64,000 nt of DNA from Sphingomonas sp. GM_Shp_1 (lineage in GTDB: Bacteria; Pseudomonadota; Alphaproteobacteria; Sphingomonadales; Sphingomonadaceae): NCBI RefSeq assembly GCF_026540895.1, contig NZ_JALNUR010000010.1, positions 33,488 through 97,487 on the forward strand, read 5' to 3'. The position numbers were made by a program, and so were the translations under genes. Below are positions 35,585 through 43,068 of this stretch, in pieces. Position 1 is the first letter of the stretch, and the number at the start of each line of letters is the position of its first letter. Under the pieces are notes generated by a model, which worked only from the letters and a program-made list of their open reading frames with translations, was not told the origin of the DNA and did no database searches.

Positions 35585-36073
35585 CTAGAGTAAGCGCGGC
35601 GGAGGTGCTGGAGGTTTGCGGATGACAAGCGTTCCGCCACCCTCTTTCGGGATAAAGCCATCGAGCCTAAGCAGCGCGTTATCGAATGTATGAAATTCGG
35701 TTGCGTTGGCGATTACCGCTGTCGCGAGGTGGATTGCATCGGGTGGCCTAAGGCTAGGGTAGCCTGATTGAAGATACTTGCGGGCCAGCGTGCCAACGTA
35801 TCGATCGACGGGGACTATCAGAATATATTCGTTGCGGAAAAAGTCTGAAAGGACATCGCTGTCTTCGGGTCTGACTTTGTCGTCTTTGCATACCTCTGCG
35901 AGCGATAGCCCTGAGGTGACAATTTCGACGGAACGTTGTGTGGCAAGCTCGATCGTGTGATTGCAAAGTGCGGCGCGATCTTCGGTGCCGCCTCCTCTTA
36001 GTGCTGCCTGTTCTTGAATTATGGTCGCGATCCAGGTGCACGCGTCCCAAGCGACGCGCCTAGGCTTCCCCAT
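35585..36073 (-). CDS. PIN-domain ribonuclease (toxin-like)
   Basis: 162 residues from ATG 36073. A PIN fold with the acidic active site complete: Asp10 (VAWDACTWI), Glu60 (SLAEV), Asp112 (PPDAIHLATAV) and Asp131 (FHTFDNALL). Such enzymes cut RNA in a Mg2+-dependent way. It overlaps by 14 nt the 3' end of a 299-residue unknown gene, so the two are coexpressed. It is larger than VapC toxins (about 130 residues) and lacks a VapB-like DNA-binding antitoxin, which sets the pair apart from ordinary VapBC. Confidence 0.82.
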   Translation of the reverse strand: MGKPRRVAWDACTWIATIIQEQAALRGGGTEDRAALCNHTIELATQRSVEIVTSGLSLAEVCKDDKVRPEDSDVLSDFFRNEYILIVPVDRYVGTLARKYLQSGYPSLRPPDAIHLATAVIANATEFHTFDNALLRLDGFIPKEGGGTLVIRKPPAPPPRLL

Positions 36074-36959
36074 TGCGGACCCTCTCCAAATACTCATTAG
36101 AAGACAGACCGTGGGTAAAATCTCGGTCTATGATGTCGTTTAGCTGAGGTAAGAGTGTCTCATTGTCATGAAAGTCGAGAGCTGTCACCTCAGCTTGACT
36201 GAGCCGGGCCGGGGAGCGATACTTGAGTATGCCGGTCGCGGTAACACGCCTATGTCTCCATACGACATTTGCCACAGGTTCGTCTTCAAGGGCTTTCAAA
36301 GCGTTGCCAGCTAGGAAGCACTTGACATCTTGAGTCGTCACTCGGCTTCGTATGACAATAAATGGGCGCTGCCAGCCATCGGTGCCGACGCTTTGGATAT
36401 GGCCTTCAAAGCTGCCGAGCTCTCTGTATGGGTGCACAGGATCAGCTTCTTGAACGATAGAGACGTGTTTAAGCGCTTCTATTGCGGCTACAGTTCCGAT
36501 GGCTATCTCTGGCAGATCGCTCTCAACGGCGCCGATGCGCGTTTCAGACAGCCCCCGCGTAATCCGCCGAAGGAAACGATCCGCTGCCTCTATGACGTTA
36601 TCATTCCAATATGGCGGGCGCTCGCCCGTGGCGATAAGCTGTCTGAGGCCGCCGGTCGTAAGGTCGCGGGCTCTTGCGGCTATTGCGAGCCCGTTATCGA
36701 AGCCTGGCATTGGCACTGCCTCGACCAAAATACGGGCAGGGCTATTTTTACTGAGTCCAATAACCTTCCAGTCGAATTGCTCGGTTGCTTCGCCCGTCAT
36801 CGTCTCTGCCACGCTATTGAGCATGGCAAAAAAGTCTTGGATTTGTTCGATCAGATCGCTCAGCCGAGGGGCATCGGCTTCGTCGCGACCTGCAATGCTT
36901 AGTTCGACGGTCGTGACCATGGTAGCTGTATGCCCACCTCTCATCCCGAGATAAAGCAT
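36060..36959 (-). CDS. Unknown partner of PIN-domain protein
   Basis: 299 residues, cytosolic, with no membrane helix. The N-terminal half has alternating beta/alpha segments (VTTVELSIAGRDEADAPRLS then an amphipathic helix). The second half has a beta-rich stretch with RPFIVIRSRVTT and ALDFHDNETLLPQLNDIID. No DNA-binding motif is seen. Its 14-nt overlap with the PIN gene is typical of a toxin partner or of a specificity subunit. May start at the internal Met of MVTTVEL. Family not recognised. Confidence 0.6.
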   Translation of the reverse strand: MLYLGMRGGHTATMVTTVELSIAGRDEADAPRLSDLIEQIQDFFAMLNSVAETMTGEATEQFDWKVIGLSKNSPARILVEAVPMPGFDNGLAIAARARDLTTGGLRQLIATGERPPYWNDNVIEAADRFLRRITRGLSETRIGAVESDLPEIAIGTVAAIEALKHVSIVQEADPVHPYRELGSFEGHIQSVGTDGWQRPFIVIRSRVTTQDVKCFLAGNALKALEDEPVANVVWRHRRVTATGILKYRSPARLSQAEVTALDFHDNETLLPQLNDIIDRDFTHGLSSNEYLERVRNGEA

Positions 36960-37248
36960 GGGTGTTCACAGGAAGTAAAGGCGAACGCTAACCGATGGAT
37001 CTGCCGATCCGGATGGTAGGGATGAAGCACTGTCTTCATTCAGAACTGTACGTCTCTGGGGCGTCAGGGCGCATGCCAATTCGACCGGCTGACCGTGCAT
37101 AGGCACGTCCCGGACCTTGATCGAATCTCGCTCCCGGCCATTCGTTCGGGCCCCCGCTGCCGGGTGTGCCCTGCAAGACGGAATTGCGATCAGGTCGGCA
37201 TCAATGTGCCGTCTCGGGCCGGGGGCTATAGCGCCAAACGTTTAGGAT
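36960..37248. other. Gap without recognisable gene
   Basis: Separates the PIN pair from the Panacea pair. Contains only short GC-rich inverted bits (CCCGGCC...GGCCGGG). It should hold the promoter of the PIN operon (minus strand, just right of 36959), but I could not assign clear -35/-10 boxes. Confidence 0.3.
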
Positions 37249-37710
37249 TTACCGATTGCGAATTTTGCGACGGTCTGCCCGGTCCTTCAAAACAGGATAT
37301 ACCTTGTGGTTTTCATCCCACCACAGGACTCGCATAATATGCCCGCTCCTAATGCACCACACGCGGTTTGTGCCTGCCAAACGTAGTGAGAGAAGCTCGT
37401 CTAGATCGTCCAGTTGGATGTCGATGAGGCGCTTTCGAGCATCCTCGCACAGTTTCCGGACTGGAATGGCATGCGATCCACCTGCCGTTATATCGTTCCA
37501 GTTTTTGCCTTCAAACTCATAAAGTTTTTCGACGACCTCTCGAAATTTTGCATCTTCAGCGATGCGCCAGCCAAATGGGCCTTCGCGATCGGAGTGGCTG
37601 AAGCGCCACGCAAGTGGATGGCCATCGTCAAGGTTGTGGTCGGTAAAGCGAGCCTTCTTCTCAGGCTGAGGCTCCGCCGCAATTTTGGCCTTTTTCTCTC
37701 TGTTCACCAC
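37249..37710 (-). CDS. Probable toxin of Panacea-type toxin-antitoxin pair
   Basis: 153 residues. A basic N-terminus is followed by a central helix (FREVVEKLYEFEGKNWNDIT). The C-terminal half has LRLAGTNRVWCIRSGHIM then RVLWWDENHKVYPV, resembling the RelE/HigB-like strand pattern in which the toxin core is rich in Arg/Lys/His. It lies 8 nt after the Panacea-domain gene, in the order antitoxin-toxin. The mechanism (likely translation inhibition or mRNA cleavage) is inferred from that partial resemblance and from context. Confidence 0.6.
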   Translation of the reverse strand: MVNREKKAKIAAEPQPEKKARFTDHNLDDGHPLAWRFSHSDREGPFGWRIAEDAKFREVVEKLYEFEGKNWNDITAGGSHAIPVRKLCEDARKRLIDIQLDDLDELLSLRLAGTNRVWCIRSGHIMRVLWWDENHKVYPVLKDRADRRKIRNR

Positions 37711-37718
37711 AGTTAAAA

Positions 37719-38147
37719 TTACAGATTGCCGTAATATTCGGCCATTGCAGCATTTGTAATTTGTCGGCTGCTCCGCTGACCATCTGGAACGCCCTCGCGA
37801 GCATTAATCCAGGGGTCTTCCTCATGCGTCAGGGCGCTGAGCCAAGTTGCAGACTTATTGCCGTAATCACGAAGGACTGCATCAACCGTATCGCGTTCGT
37901 CGTTGGTGAGTTTTGAAGAATTGCCGCGTGGCTCAGAGGTAATTGTAAATTCGCCCTGATGAGCAAAATACAGGTCGGGTGTTACCGGGCCGTTTGCCCA
38001 CGCTTCGATGCGGTTTTCAAAGAGTGGTTTTTCGTCCCAGACGAGGGACCAGGCTTGTGCGTAATAAACCAGCTTCTGCAGCTTCATTGCTGTCAGAACC
38101 TTGGTCTTTTCAAGAATGTAGGCAGCCACGTCGAAAACGTCGGCCAT
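37719..38147 (-). CDS. Panacea-domain (SocA/DUF4065) antitoxin
   Basis: 142 residues matching the Panacea domain, known from Caulobacter SocA and many phage or island TA systems. Signatures are TAMKLQKLVYYAQAWSLVWD and FENRIEAWANGPVTPDLYF, with helical C-terminal LTNDERDTVDAVL. Panacea antitoxins neutralise very diverse toxins, and in SocA the domain also acts as a proteolytic adaptor. First gene of the pair; palindromes upstream (38197-38214 and 38284-38301) may be operators. Confidence 0.85.
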   Translation of the reverse strand: MADVFDVAAYILEKTKVLTAMKLQKLVYYAQAWSLVWDEKPLFENRIEAWANGPVTPDLYFAHQGEFTITSEPRGNSSKLTNDERDTVDAVLRDYGNKSATWLSALTHEEDPWINAREGVPDGQRSSRQITNAAMAEYYGNL

Positions 38148-38196
38148 TTGTGTTCACCCATCCGCTTGCGATACCGACCGCATCGTGTGTCTTGGA

Positions 38197-38214
38197 ATAG
38201 GGGTTTCCCCCTAT
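38197..38214. promoter_or_regulatory. Palindromic operator candidate of the Panacea TA operon
   Basis: ATAGGGG-TTTC-CCCCTAT, a 7-bp inverted repeat 50 nt upstream of the antitoxin start. A second dyad, GCGTGC-TATATG-GCACGC, lies at 38284-38301. The position fits TA autoregulation. Confidence 0.4.
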
Positions 38215-38382
38215 GGCGTAAAGGCTGTGCGGCTGATTCGCGCATCTTCATGCTGTTTACTCGACGGGGGCCATAATACGGGAGCGTGCTATATGGCACG
38301 CATCCTGAGGCCACCCGAGAGCCTTTAGCATGCTCTGGCATGAGGGGGGGGGCGCCGCCAGCCGGTCGAGTCAGGAGGCATA

Positions 38383-38411
38383 AAAAAACCCCGCTTTTGC
38401 GGGGTTTTTAG
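38383..38411 (-). terminator. Strong (bidirectional) terminator of the 9-codon minigene
   Basis: AAAAACCCCGC-TTTT-GCGGGGTTTTT: perfect GC stem with A/T tracts on both sides, starting 14 nt after the minigene's stop codon. Confidence 0.9.
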
Positions 38412-38424
38412 GTCTTGCAGCTTA

Positions 38425-38454
38425 TTAGCCGCCCCATTCTTGCTCTTGAACCAT
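38425..38454 (-). CDS. Nine-residue minigene MVQEQEWGG
   Basis: A complete miniature transcription unit on the minus strand. A consensus -35 TTGACA (38500-38505) and a plausible -10 TAGATT (38478-38483) are followed by AAGGAG 7 nt before the ATG, then nine codons, tandem stops TAA TAA, and a perfect rho-independent terminator. The transcript would be about 80-90 nt. Nothing else lies in the unit, so either the peptide or the short RNA is the product. No family is known to me. The neighbour is the divergent DUF4760 membrane gene. Confidence 0.6.
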   Translation of the reverse strand: MVQEQEWGG

Positions 38455-38477
38455 GGTCGGTCTCCTTGCTTGGTTTC

Positions 38478-38505
38478 AATCTAGTTATTAGTCGGATTAT
38501 GTCAA
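38478..38505 (-). promoter_or_regulatory. Promoter of the 9-codon minigene
   Basis: TTGACA at 38500-38505 matches the -35 consensus completely; TAGATT at 38478-38483 with a 16-nt spacer matches the -10 at four of six positions. It lies 24 nt upstream of the ATG, with the RBS in between. Confidence 0.55.
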
Positions 38506-38525
38506 CCAATCGTTGAGGGGGATTA

Positions 38526-39299
38526 ATGGGAGAGCGTTACCGAAGCTGGGCTGAACGAGAGGAAATAATACGCTCCTTAATCGCAGAAACTAACCCAAAA
38601 CCCCTTCAGGAGTTCCATCTCACAGAGAGTGAAGAGGTGTATTACCGTGCCCGGTCAGCCAAAGCCATAGCGGCTCTTGCACGTCGTTCATCTGCCTTCA
38701 AGGCCTATTACTCGCTGCCCACTGCCAAGCCGTTCGCCTATGTCGTAGGTATGTCCCTCGTCACGTCCGGAGGGGCTATCGGCTTCGCAATTTTTCTACT
38801 TTTTATGAAAGCGCGGGGGCATTCGTTGCCCTATCCGCTCTTGGCTGCATGCGCGACTGTAGCGGTGGCGGCGATAGGATGGGCCGTGGCGGGTTGGAAT
38901 ACCCACCGAAACACCGTTCGTCAGAATACTAACAACATTCTGTTTGCAAGATTTTCTCAGACGCCTTTTGGTGAATCCCTCTATCGGTTCCACAAAAAGT
39001 TTGGCTGGGCCATAACGGAACCGGTAACCAGTAAAGAAATTAGTGGGCTGAGAAACTCGGATTCCGAGGAGGATCAGCGCGCTGCGGCTGCCGCGGTATA
39101 TATATTAAACTATTTCGAATCTATTGCTTCCGGTGTGCTTCAAGGTGATCTTGATAAAAAGATAGTAAGCGACAATGTCAGGGGTTTTATCTGCAGTTAT
39201 CATGATAAATGCTACTCTCACATCCGAGAGAGCAACAAAAAGAATCCAAAGACGTATGAAAACTTAATTAAATTGCGCACTCATTATCGCAACCCATGA
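38526..39299 (+). CDS. DUF4760-like membrane protein
   Basis: 257 residues from ATG 38526 with GAGGGGG upstream. Soluble helical N-terminus (1-72), two membrane helices (about 73-95 and 101-121) and a cytosolic C-terminal helical domain with the AVYILNYFESIASGVLQGDLD pattern typical of DUF4760. Function unknown; often in mobile regions. It is clearly AT-richer than the chromosome and divergent from the minigene, with only 20 nt between its start and the minigene -35. Confidence 0.75.
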   Translation: MGERYRSWAEREEIIRSLIAETNPKPLQEFHLTESEEVYYRARSAKAIAALARRSSAFKAYYSLPTAKPFAYVVGMSLVTSGGAIGFAIFLLFMKARGHSLPYPLLAACATVAVAAIGWAVAGWNTHRNTVRQNTNNILFARFSQTPFGESLYRFHKKFGWAITEPVTSKEISGLRNSDSEEDQRAAAAAVYILNYFESIASGVLQGDLDKKIVSDNVRGFICSYHDKCYSHIRESNKKNPKTYENLIKLRTHYRNP

Positions 39300-39333
39300 A
39301 CCGATTAAGTGTGCCAAACGAAGGCATTAAATA

Positions 39334-39882
39334 TTATTTGATGCACATCGCCTCAACGATTGCCTGCATCAGTACCGAGCGCGGCACAGGTACCCCGACA
39401 GACACATAGCCGGGGTTCTGTGCCGCCCGCGTGCCGTACAGGTTGATCCACTTGCGCCCATGCTGCCGCCAGGCGCGCTGTAGCGGCACGACGGGCAGCA
39501 ATAGGCACATCCCGGCCGGCGCATAGGCATAAGCCACGAAGTCCGCCGCCAAGGGCTTCTGAATCCACCCAGGCACCCGGCGCGCTTCGTCCAACCAGCG
39601 TTCCAGCAGGACGTCAGGCCAGTCGTGCATGCGCACCTTCTCATCGACGGTGTACGTCCGGCCGCAGGACAGTGTGAGCAGCCGGTCTATCCCGCCGCGC
39701 TGCGCCCAACCGTCCTCGCGCACGGCCACCGCAGACACCATCGTAGGGAACGCGCGGCGATAAACGGGAAGCCACCAATCCGCGTCGACGAAGCTCTCCG
39801 ACAGCGCCAGGCTGTCCCGGAAGCGATGCACACGCGGAGAGCCCGCCGCTCGACGATCGCGAGCGACGGGCCTGTGTGCCAT
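39334..39882 (-). CDS. Possible PD-(D/E)xK-type nuclease-like protein
   Basis: 182 residues from the internal ATG 39882; the frame upstream of it is low-quality. Contains QRGGIDRLLTLSCGRTYTVDEKVR, in which a D...(V)DEK spacing after a Gln-Gly turn is like the D-x(n)-E-x-K core of phage/plasmid restriction-fold nucleases. A hydrophobic AYAPAGMCLLLPVVP strand follows. Last gene of the seven-gene minus-strand operon 39334-42934. The nuclease assignment is an inference from the motif only. Confidence 0.5.
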   Translation of the reverse strand: MAHRPVARDRRAAGSPRVHRFRDSLALSESFVDADWWLPVYRRAFPTMVSAVAVREDGWAQRGGIDRLLTLSCGRTYTVDEKVRMHDWPDVLLERWLDEARRVPGWIQKPLAADFVAYAYAPAGMCLLLPVVPLQRAWRQHGRKWINLYGTRAAQNPGYVSVGVPVPRSVLMQAIVEAMCIK

Positions 39883-39916
39883 GCGCCGGGATGGGACCGG
39901 CGGCGGCAGTGCAATG

Positions 39917-40276
39917 CTATTCGTGGGGTTCCTCCCTTTCGTGATCGCCGTTGTCCTCTCCGGGATCGCTGACCGGGCAGCCGGGATGCTCCAGCCAGTT
40001 GGCGCCTTGGTCGTGGAAGTCGTCTTCTCCCATCGAGCCGTCCCGCTCGTCGCCATTCAGTTCGACGTCAGGGTCCCCGTCCAACTCGTCCATGCGGTCG
40101 ATCAGCCGTTCGGTGATCCGCGCCAGTTCGGCACGGGGCAGGGAAGGGATGGTGGCCAGTACCGCGTGCGGTGATGCGACCCGGTCCAGCCGATGCCAGG
40201 GACGGCGACGCGATCGTCGCCACGGCATCGCACGGTTGGTGCTGGGCGGCGGGGTGACGGCAGCGTGTCCCATCAT
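39917..40276 (-). CDS. Acidic-tailed hypothetical protein
   Basis: 119 residues; the start is 40276 or 40273 (tandem ATGs with AAGGAG upstream, spacing favouring 40273). A basic N-terminal third (WRRSRRRPWHR) is followed by a helix (RAELARITERLIDRMDELDG) and a very acidic C-terminus. No domain recognised. Operon position between neighbours suggests an element-maintenance role. Confidence 0.5.
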   Translation of the reverse strand: MMGHAAVTPPPSTNRAMPWRRSRRRPWHRLDRVASPHAVLATIPSLPRAELARITERLIDRMDELDGDPDVELNGDERDGSMGEDDFHDQGANWLEHPGCPVSDPGEDNGDHEREEPHE

Positions 40277-40325
40277 TCGCTCCTTCCAATCGTCTGCTGG
40301 TCTTGGAGGACGGTGAAGAGCGGGG

Positions 40326-40598
40326 TCATGCCGCGTCCCCTTCGCCACGAAGCCAGCGGCCAGCTTCAGCGGAAGCCTCGCGCTCACGCTTCGCCATTTC
40401 GACGAGCACCCCGCCCAGCCCGAGCAGCATCGCCGCGTCCGATAGGGGAATGCGACCACGATGATCTGCCATGAATTGCGCTAGCTGCTGGGCGTGGCTG
40501 AGCCAGAAGCCTGACGTATCCCAATCGTCAGGCAGGCGCGTTTCTTCCAGCATCAGGGTGAGGAATTCAGCCGCTTCAGGAGTGACGGTATTCATCAT
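40326..40598 (-). CDS. Hypothetical protein (90 aa)
   Basis: A small helical, slightly acidic protein (EAAEFLTLMLEETRLPDDWD, then LSDAAMLLGLGGVLVEMAKR). Overlaps the upstream gene by 4 nt (ATGA), confirming the operon. Function unknown. Confidence 0.6.
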   Translation of the reverse strand: MMNTVTPEAAEFLTLMLEETRLPDDWDTSGFWLSHAQQLAQFMADHRGRIPLSDAAMLLGLGGVLVEMAKREREASAEAGRWLRGEGDAA

Positions 40599-40822
40599 GC
40601 CGCCTCCCCATAGTGCCGCTGCTCGATGATCTGGCGCACCGCCTCTGCCCGGTCAGGGTGCCCGACGATCTGTGCCATGAGCGGCGTCAGGTCATCGGAG
40701 GGGCAGTCCTGTATGACCAGCCACAGCTTGCGATCGGACGTCAGGGCATAGCCGCCGATCTGGACGAGGGCGTGCAGCCAAGCGGTGGGGGTGAAGGTGG
40801 TAGGGTTGGGAAGGGTGGCCAT
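40595..40822 (-). CDS. Hypothetical protein (75 aa)
   Basis: Starts at ATG 40822 (MATLPNPTTFTPTAWLHALV). The remainder has a KLWLVIQDCPSDDLTPLMAQ segment. The stop overlaps the next start by 4 nt, and the upstream gene ends only 1-2 nt before. Function unknown. Confidence 0.6.
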   Translation of the reverse strand: MATLPNPTTFTPTAWLHALVQIGGYALTSDRKLWLVIQDCPSDDLTPLMAQIVGHPDRAEAVRQIIEQRHYGEAA

Positions 40823-40823
40823 G

Positions 40824-41276
40824 TCAGCGACCCTCCGGGGCATTGGCCTGGAGATAGGTGGTCCACCGCTTGCAAGCTGTGTTGTAGAGCGGACTTGTCA
40901 CTACCGTCCGAGCGCATTCGCCCCATTTGCGTACCAACACCTCGCGCGCCTTATGGTCCTCACGGTTCACGAACGGCAAGGACATGAACTGGTCGGCAAT
41001 CGCGATGAAGGCTCTGACCTGCGCAAGCTCTTCGGTTGACCATTGCTCCTTGTCGGCATGCCCTCTGACGCGGGCCATACAGGCCAGTTCTGTGGTGCCC
41101 ATGGCGAGATGAAAGGCGGCCTTGGCGCGCATCCACGCCTCATACCGCTGGCTGCGCAACAGGTTCTTGTTCCTGCTGCGATTCATGTCAGCATGCCGCT
41201 TACGCTCGCTCGGGTTTAACTGATCTGTCGCGGTGAGCGCATGGATGAATGCGGATTTTGCGGTTTGCGAAGCCAT
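40824..41276 (-). CDS. Hypothetical protein (150 aa)
   Basis: From ATG 41276 (MASQTAKSAFIHALTATDQL). Basic, helical; two aromatic-rich helices (RYEAWMRAKAAFHLAMGTTE, ADQFMSLPFVNREDHKAREV) and a C-terminal ACKRWTTYL. Tightly packed in the operon, with a single-base gap to the upstream stop. No known domain. Confidence 0.6.
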   Translation of the reverse strand: MASQTAKSAFIHALTATDQLNPSERKRHADMNRSRNKNLLRSQRYEAWMRAKAAFHLAMGTTELACMARVRGHADKEQWSTEELAQVRAFIAIADQFMSLPFVNREDHKAREVLVRKWGECARTVVTSPLYNTACKRWTTYLQANAPEGR

Positions 41277-41277
41277 G

Positions 41278-41841
41278 TCAGCGCACCCCGTGCTTGAGCC
41301 GTTCGACATCGGCCCGAATGGCGTCGGCATATTCTTCGCTGAAGGCAAAGCCCTCGCTGCGTTCCTTGGCTAGGTCCATCTTGAGCAGGACCGCGTCGAA
41401 GTCCGGGGCGGGGGTAGTGATGATCAGTCGATCCATCACGTCGGCATATCGGTCGACGGCTTCATCTTCGCCCGGGGTCCCGAGCGGGATGGCGTCGCTG
41501 ATTGCTCGCAGTCGCTGATATTCGGCCAGGGCGGCATCCCAGGCGATGCGGTATTCCTCGGGCGCTGCCAACAGCTGACGGGCGTGGAGCATCAGCCGGT
41601 TGGCATTGTCCTCGTCGATGCCGGTCTGGCCACCGCAGGCCATGTGACCCAGCAAGCGTGCGAACTCCGGCCAGGACGTCGGCACGGCTCGGTCCGCCAG
41701 ATCGGATGTCTCGCACATCGCTTGTGAGGCCTGTTCGTATTCCGGGGTGACACGGCCATCATCCGGCACGGCATTGAACCGATGAACGGCGTCATCGTGC
41801 GCGTCGAGCAGGGCGCAGAAGGTTTTGCTTGCGTTCGACAT
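41278..41841 (-). CDS. Hypothetical protein (187 aa)
   Basis: Acidic, all-helical protein (FCALLDAHDDAVHRFNAVPD at the N-terminus; AIPLGTPGEDEAVDRYADVM in the middle). It resembles small alphaproteobacterial phage/ICE proteins of unknown function that begin with a 'LLDAHDAAV' type helix. Operon member. Confidence 0.6.
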   Translation of the reverse strand: MSNASKTFCALLDAHDDAVHRFNAVPDDGRVTPEYEQASQAMCETSDLADRAVPTSWPEFARLLGHMACGGQTGIDEDNANRLMLHARQLLAAPEEYRIAWDAALAEYQRLRAISDAIPLGTPGEDEAVDRYADVMDRLIITTPAPDFDAVLLKMDLAKERSEGFAFSEEYADAIRADVERLKHGVR

Positions 41842-41842
41842 G

Positions 41843-42556
41843 TCAGAGGCCCTCCCCGGTCAGGCGGCGGGCATCCGCCGTGATGGACGCCAGCACAAAG
41901 TCCGGGTCGCCCTCGCACCCGACCCGATCGACAAATTCGAGCTTGATCAGAATGTCGGCCATGCTGGTCGCGGGCATCGCTATGGCCGCGCTGCGCAGGG
42001 CATAGGACCGATCGGCAAGCGTCGACGACCGAGCAGCAAGGCGAGCGATCTGATGACGTGCCTCTACCTCAGCTTCGCGGGCCTCCCGACGCGCGGTCTG
42101 TGCCGCGATGATGGCATCACGCTCATCGGCAAGGGCAACAAGTTCCAGGCGCGCCTGACGCCAATCGGGATGGTCCATGTCGCTTGGTTGTGGATCACGA
42201 ACCATCTGCCGAGCAGCAGCAACGGAGCTGGCCCGCGCTGTGCTCAACCGGACCGTTTCACCGAACAGGTTCACATAGGTCGTGGCCACCTCGCGATGGG
42301 GCGGAGCTTCCTCTACCGGGAGTGCTTCCTTTTCCGCCCAGCATGCCCTGCGAGCGGGCATTTCCACTTCCTCGTCGAAGCGGTCGCATTCGGCTTCGAC
42401 ACGGTCCCGCAAAGCGATGAGACGGAGCAGACGGGGGTTCACCCCGTTGCTCGGTGCGAGGTCGTGCCGCGCACCAGCGACGGCCGGGACGGCGGCGGCA
42501 AGCGCGACAAGGCCAGCGCCCCCGAACAGCGCGCGACGGGTAGTTTCCGTGGTCAT
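41843..42556 (-). CDS. Hypothetical protein with Tat-like N-terminus
   Basis: 237 residues. The N-terminus MTTETTRRALFGGAGLVALA followed by AAVPAVAGA looks like a twin-arginine (TRRALF) signal peptide with an Ala-x-Ala cleavage site. The rest is a long helical domain rich in Arg/Glu/Ala, without cofactor motifs. If exported, it would be a periplasmic helical protein, which is odd within an operon of small cytosolic proteins. Function unknown. Confidence 0.6.
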   Translation of the reverse strand: MTTETTRRALFGGAGLVALAAAVPAVAGARHDLAPSNGVNPRLLRLIALRDRVEAECDRFDEEVEMPARRACWAEKEALPVEEAPPHREVATTYVNLFGETVRLSTARASSVAAARQMVRDPQPSDMDHPDWRQARLELVALADERDAIIAAQTARREAREAEVEARHQIARLAARSSTLADRSYALRSAAIAMPATSMADILIKLEFVDRVGCEGDPDFVLASITADARRLTGEGL

Positions 42557-42559
42557 GGT

Positions 42560-42934
42560 TTAGCCCTCCCGCCCGGCTTCACGAGCCGCTTCGATCGCAT
42601 CGTTGACGTTGGGGGCATCGCAATAGGCACCGAACACCGCGAAGTTGCCGGTCGCGTGGTAATGCTCCAGCGCCTTCTGGCCGTACGCGTCCCGGATCGC
42701 CGTCAGGCAGTCGAAGCGATAGCCGACATAGGTCCAGTACTCGTCGACGGTGTTGCCGAAGCGCGGGCGGTGCCATTCGCCATGGGGCGGATGGGCTGCA
42801 ACGGTCGCCAGGATCGCGCGGGCGCGCCGGTCGGTTGTCCAGCAGGGGGCGGTGTCATTCGCAGGGGTAGGGGCGTTGATGCAATCCGCCGTCTGGACGG
42901 CAGGCGCAAGGATGCTATGCGCGGCAGTAGCCAT
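42560..42934 (-). CDS. Hypothetical protein (124 aa), first gene of operon
   Basis: Contains TTDRRARAILATVAAHPP and a Trp/Tyr-rich EYWTYVGYRFDCLTAIRDAY stretch. First gene of the seven-gene minus-strand operon. Its promoter region faces the XRE repressor gene at 43069, whose operators lie between them. Function unknown. Confidence 0.6.
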   Translation of the reverse strand: MATAAHSILAPAVQTADCINAPTPANDTAPCWTTDRRARAILATVAAHPPHGEWHRPRFGNTVDEYWTYVGYRFDCLTAIRDAYGQKALEHYHATGNFAVFGAYCDAPNVNDAIEAAREAGREG

Positions 42935-43004
42935 AGTCGATCTCCTTCATAGATCGGTTGTGGTCAGGCCGGGGTGGGGAGGTAGGATGCCCCATCTCGG
43001 CTGA

Positions 43005-43068
43005 CTGATAGGTTTCATATCACTAGTATTTCTGGCAATCAAGCTCGAAGTGATCTATTAAATATCAC
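43005..43068. promoter_or_regulatory. Paired operator candidates between operon and XRE repressor
   Basis: Two related 19-bp dyads of the form GTGAT-N9-ATCAC. The first, at 43005-43023, is CTGATAGGTTTCATATCAC; the second, at 43050-43068, is GTGATCTATTAAATATCAC. Centres are 45 bp apart. The right one abuts the repressor's ATG, suggesting autorepression. Confidence 0.5.

Noticed and set aside
37095..37337. 80-codon plus-strand frame between the PIN and Panacea pairs.
   Set aside because: No RBS, runs into the 3' end of the toxin gene on the other strand, and has shadow-like composition.
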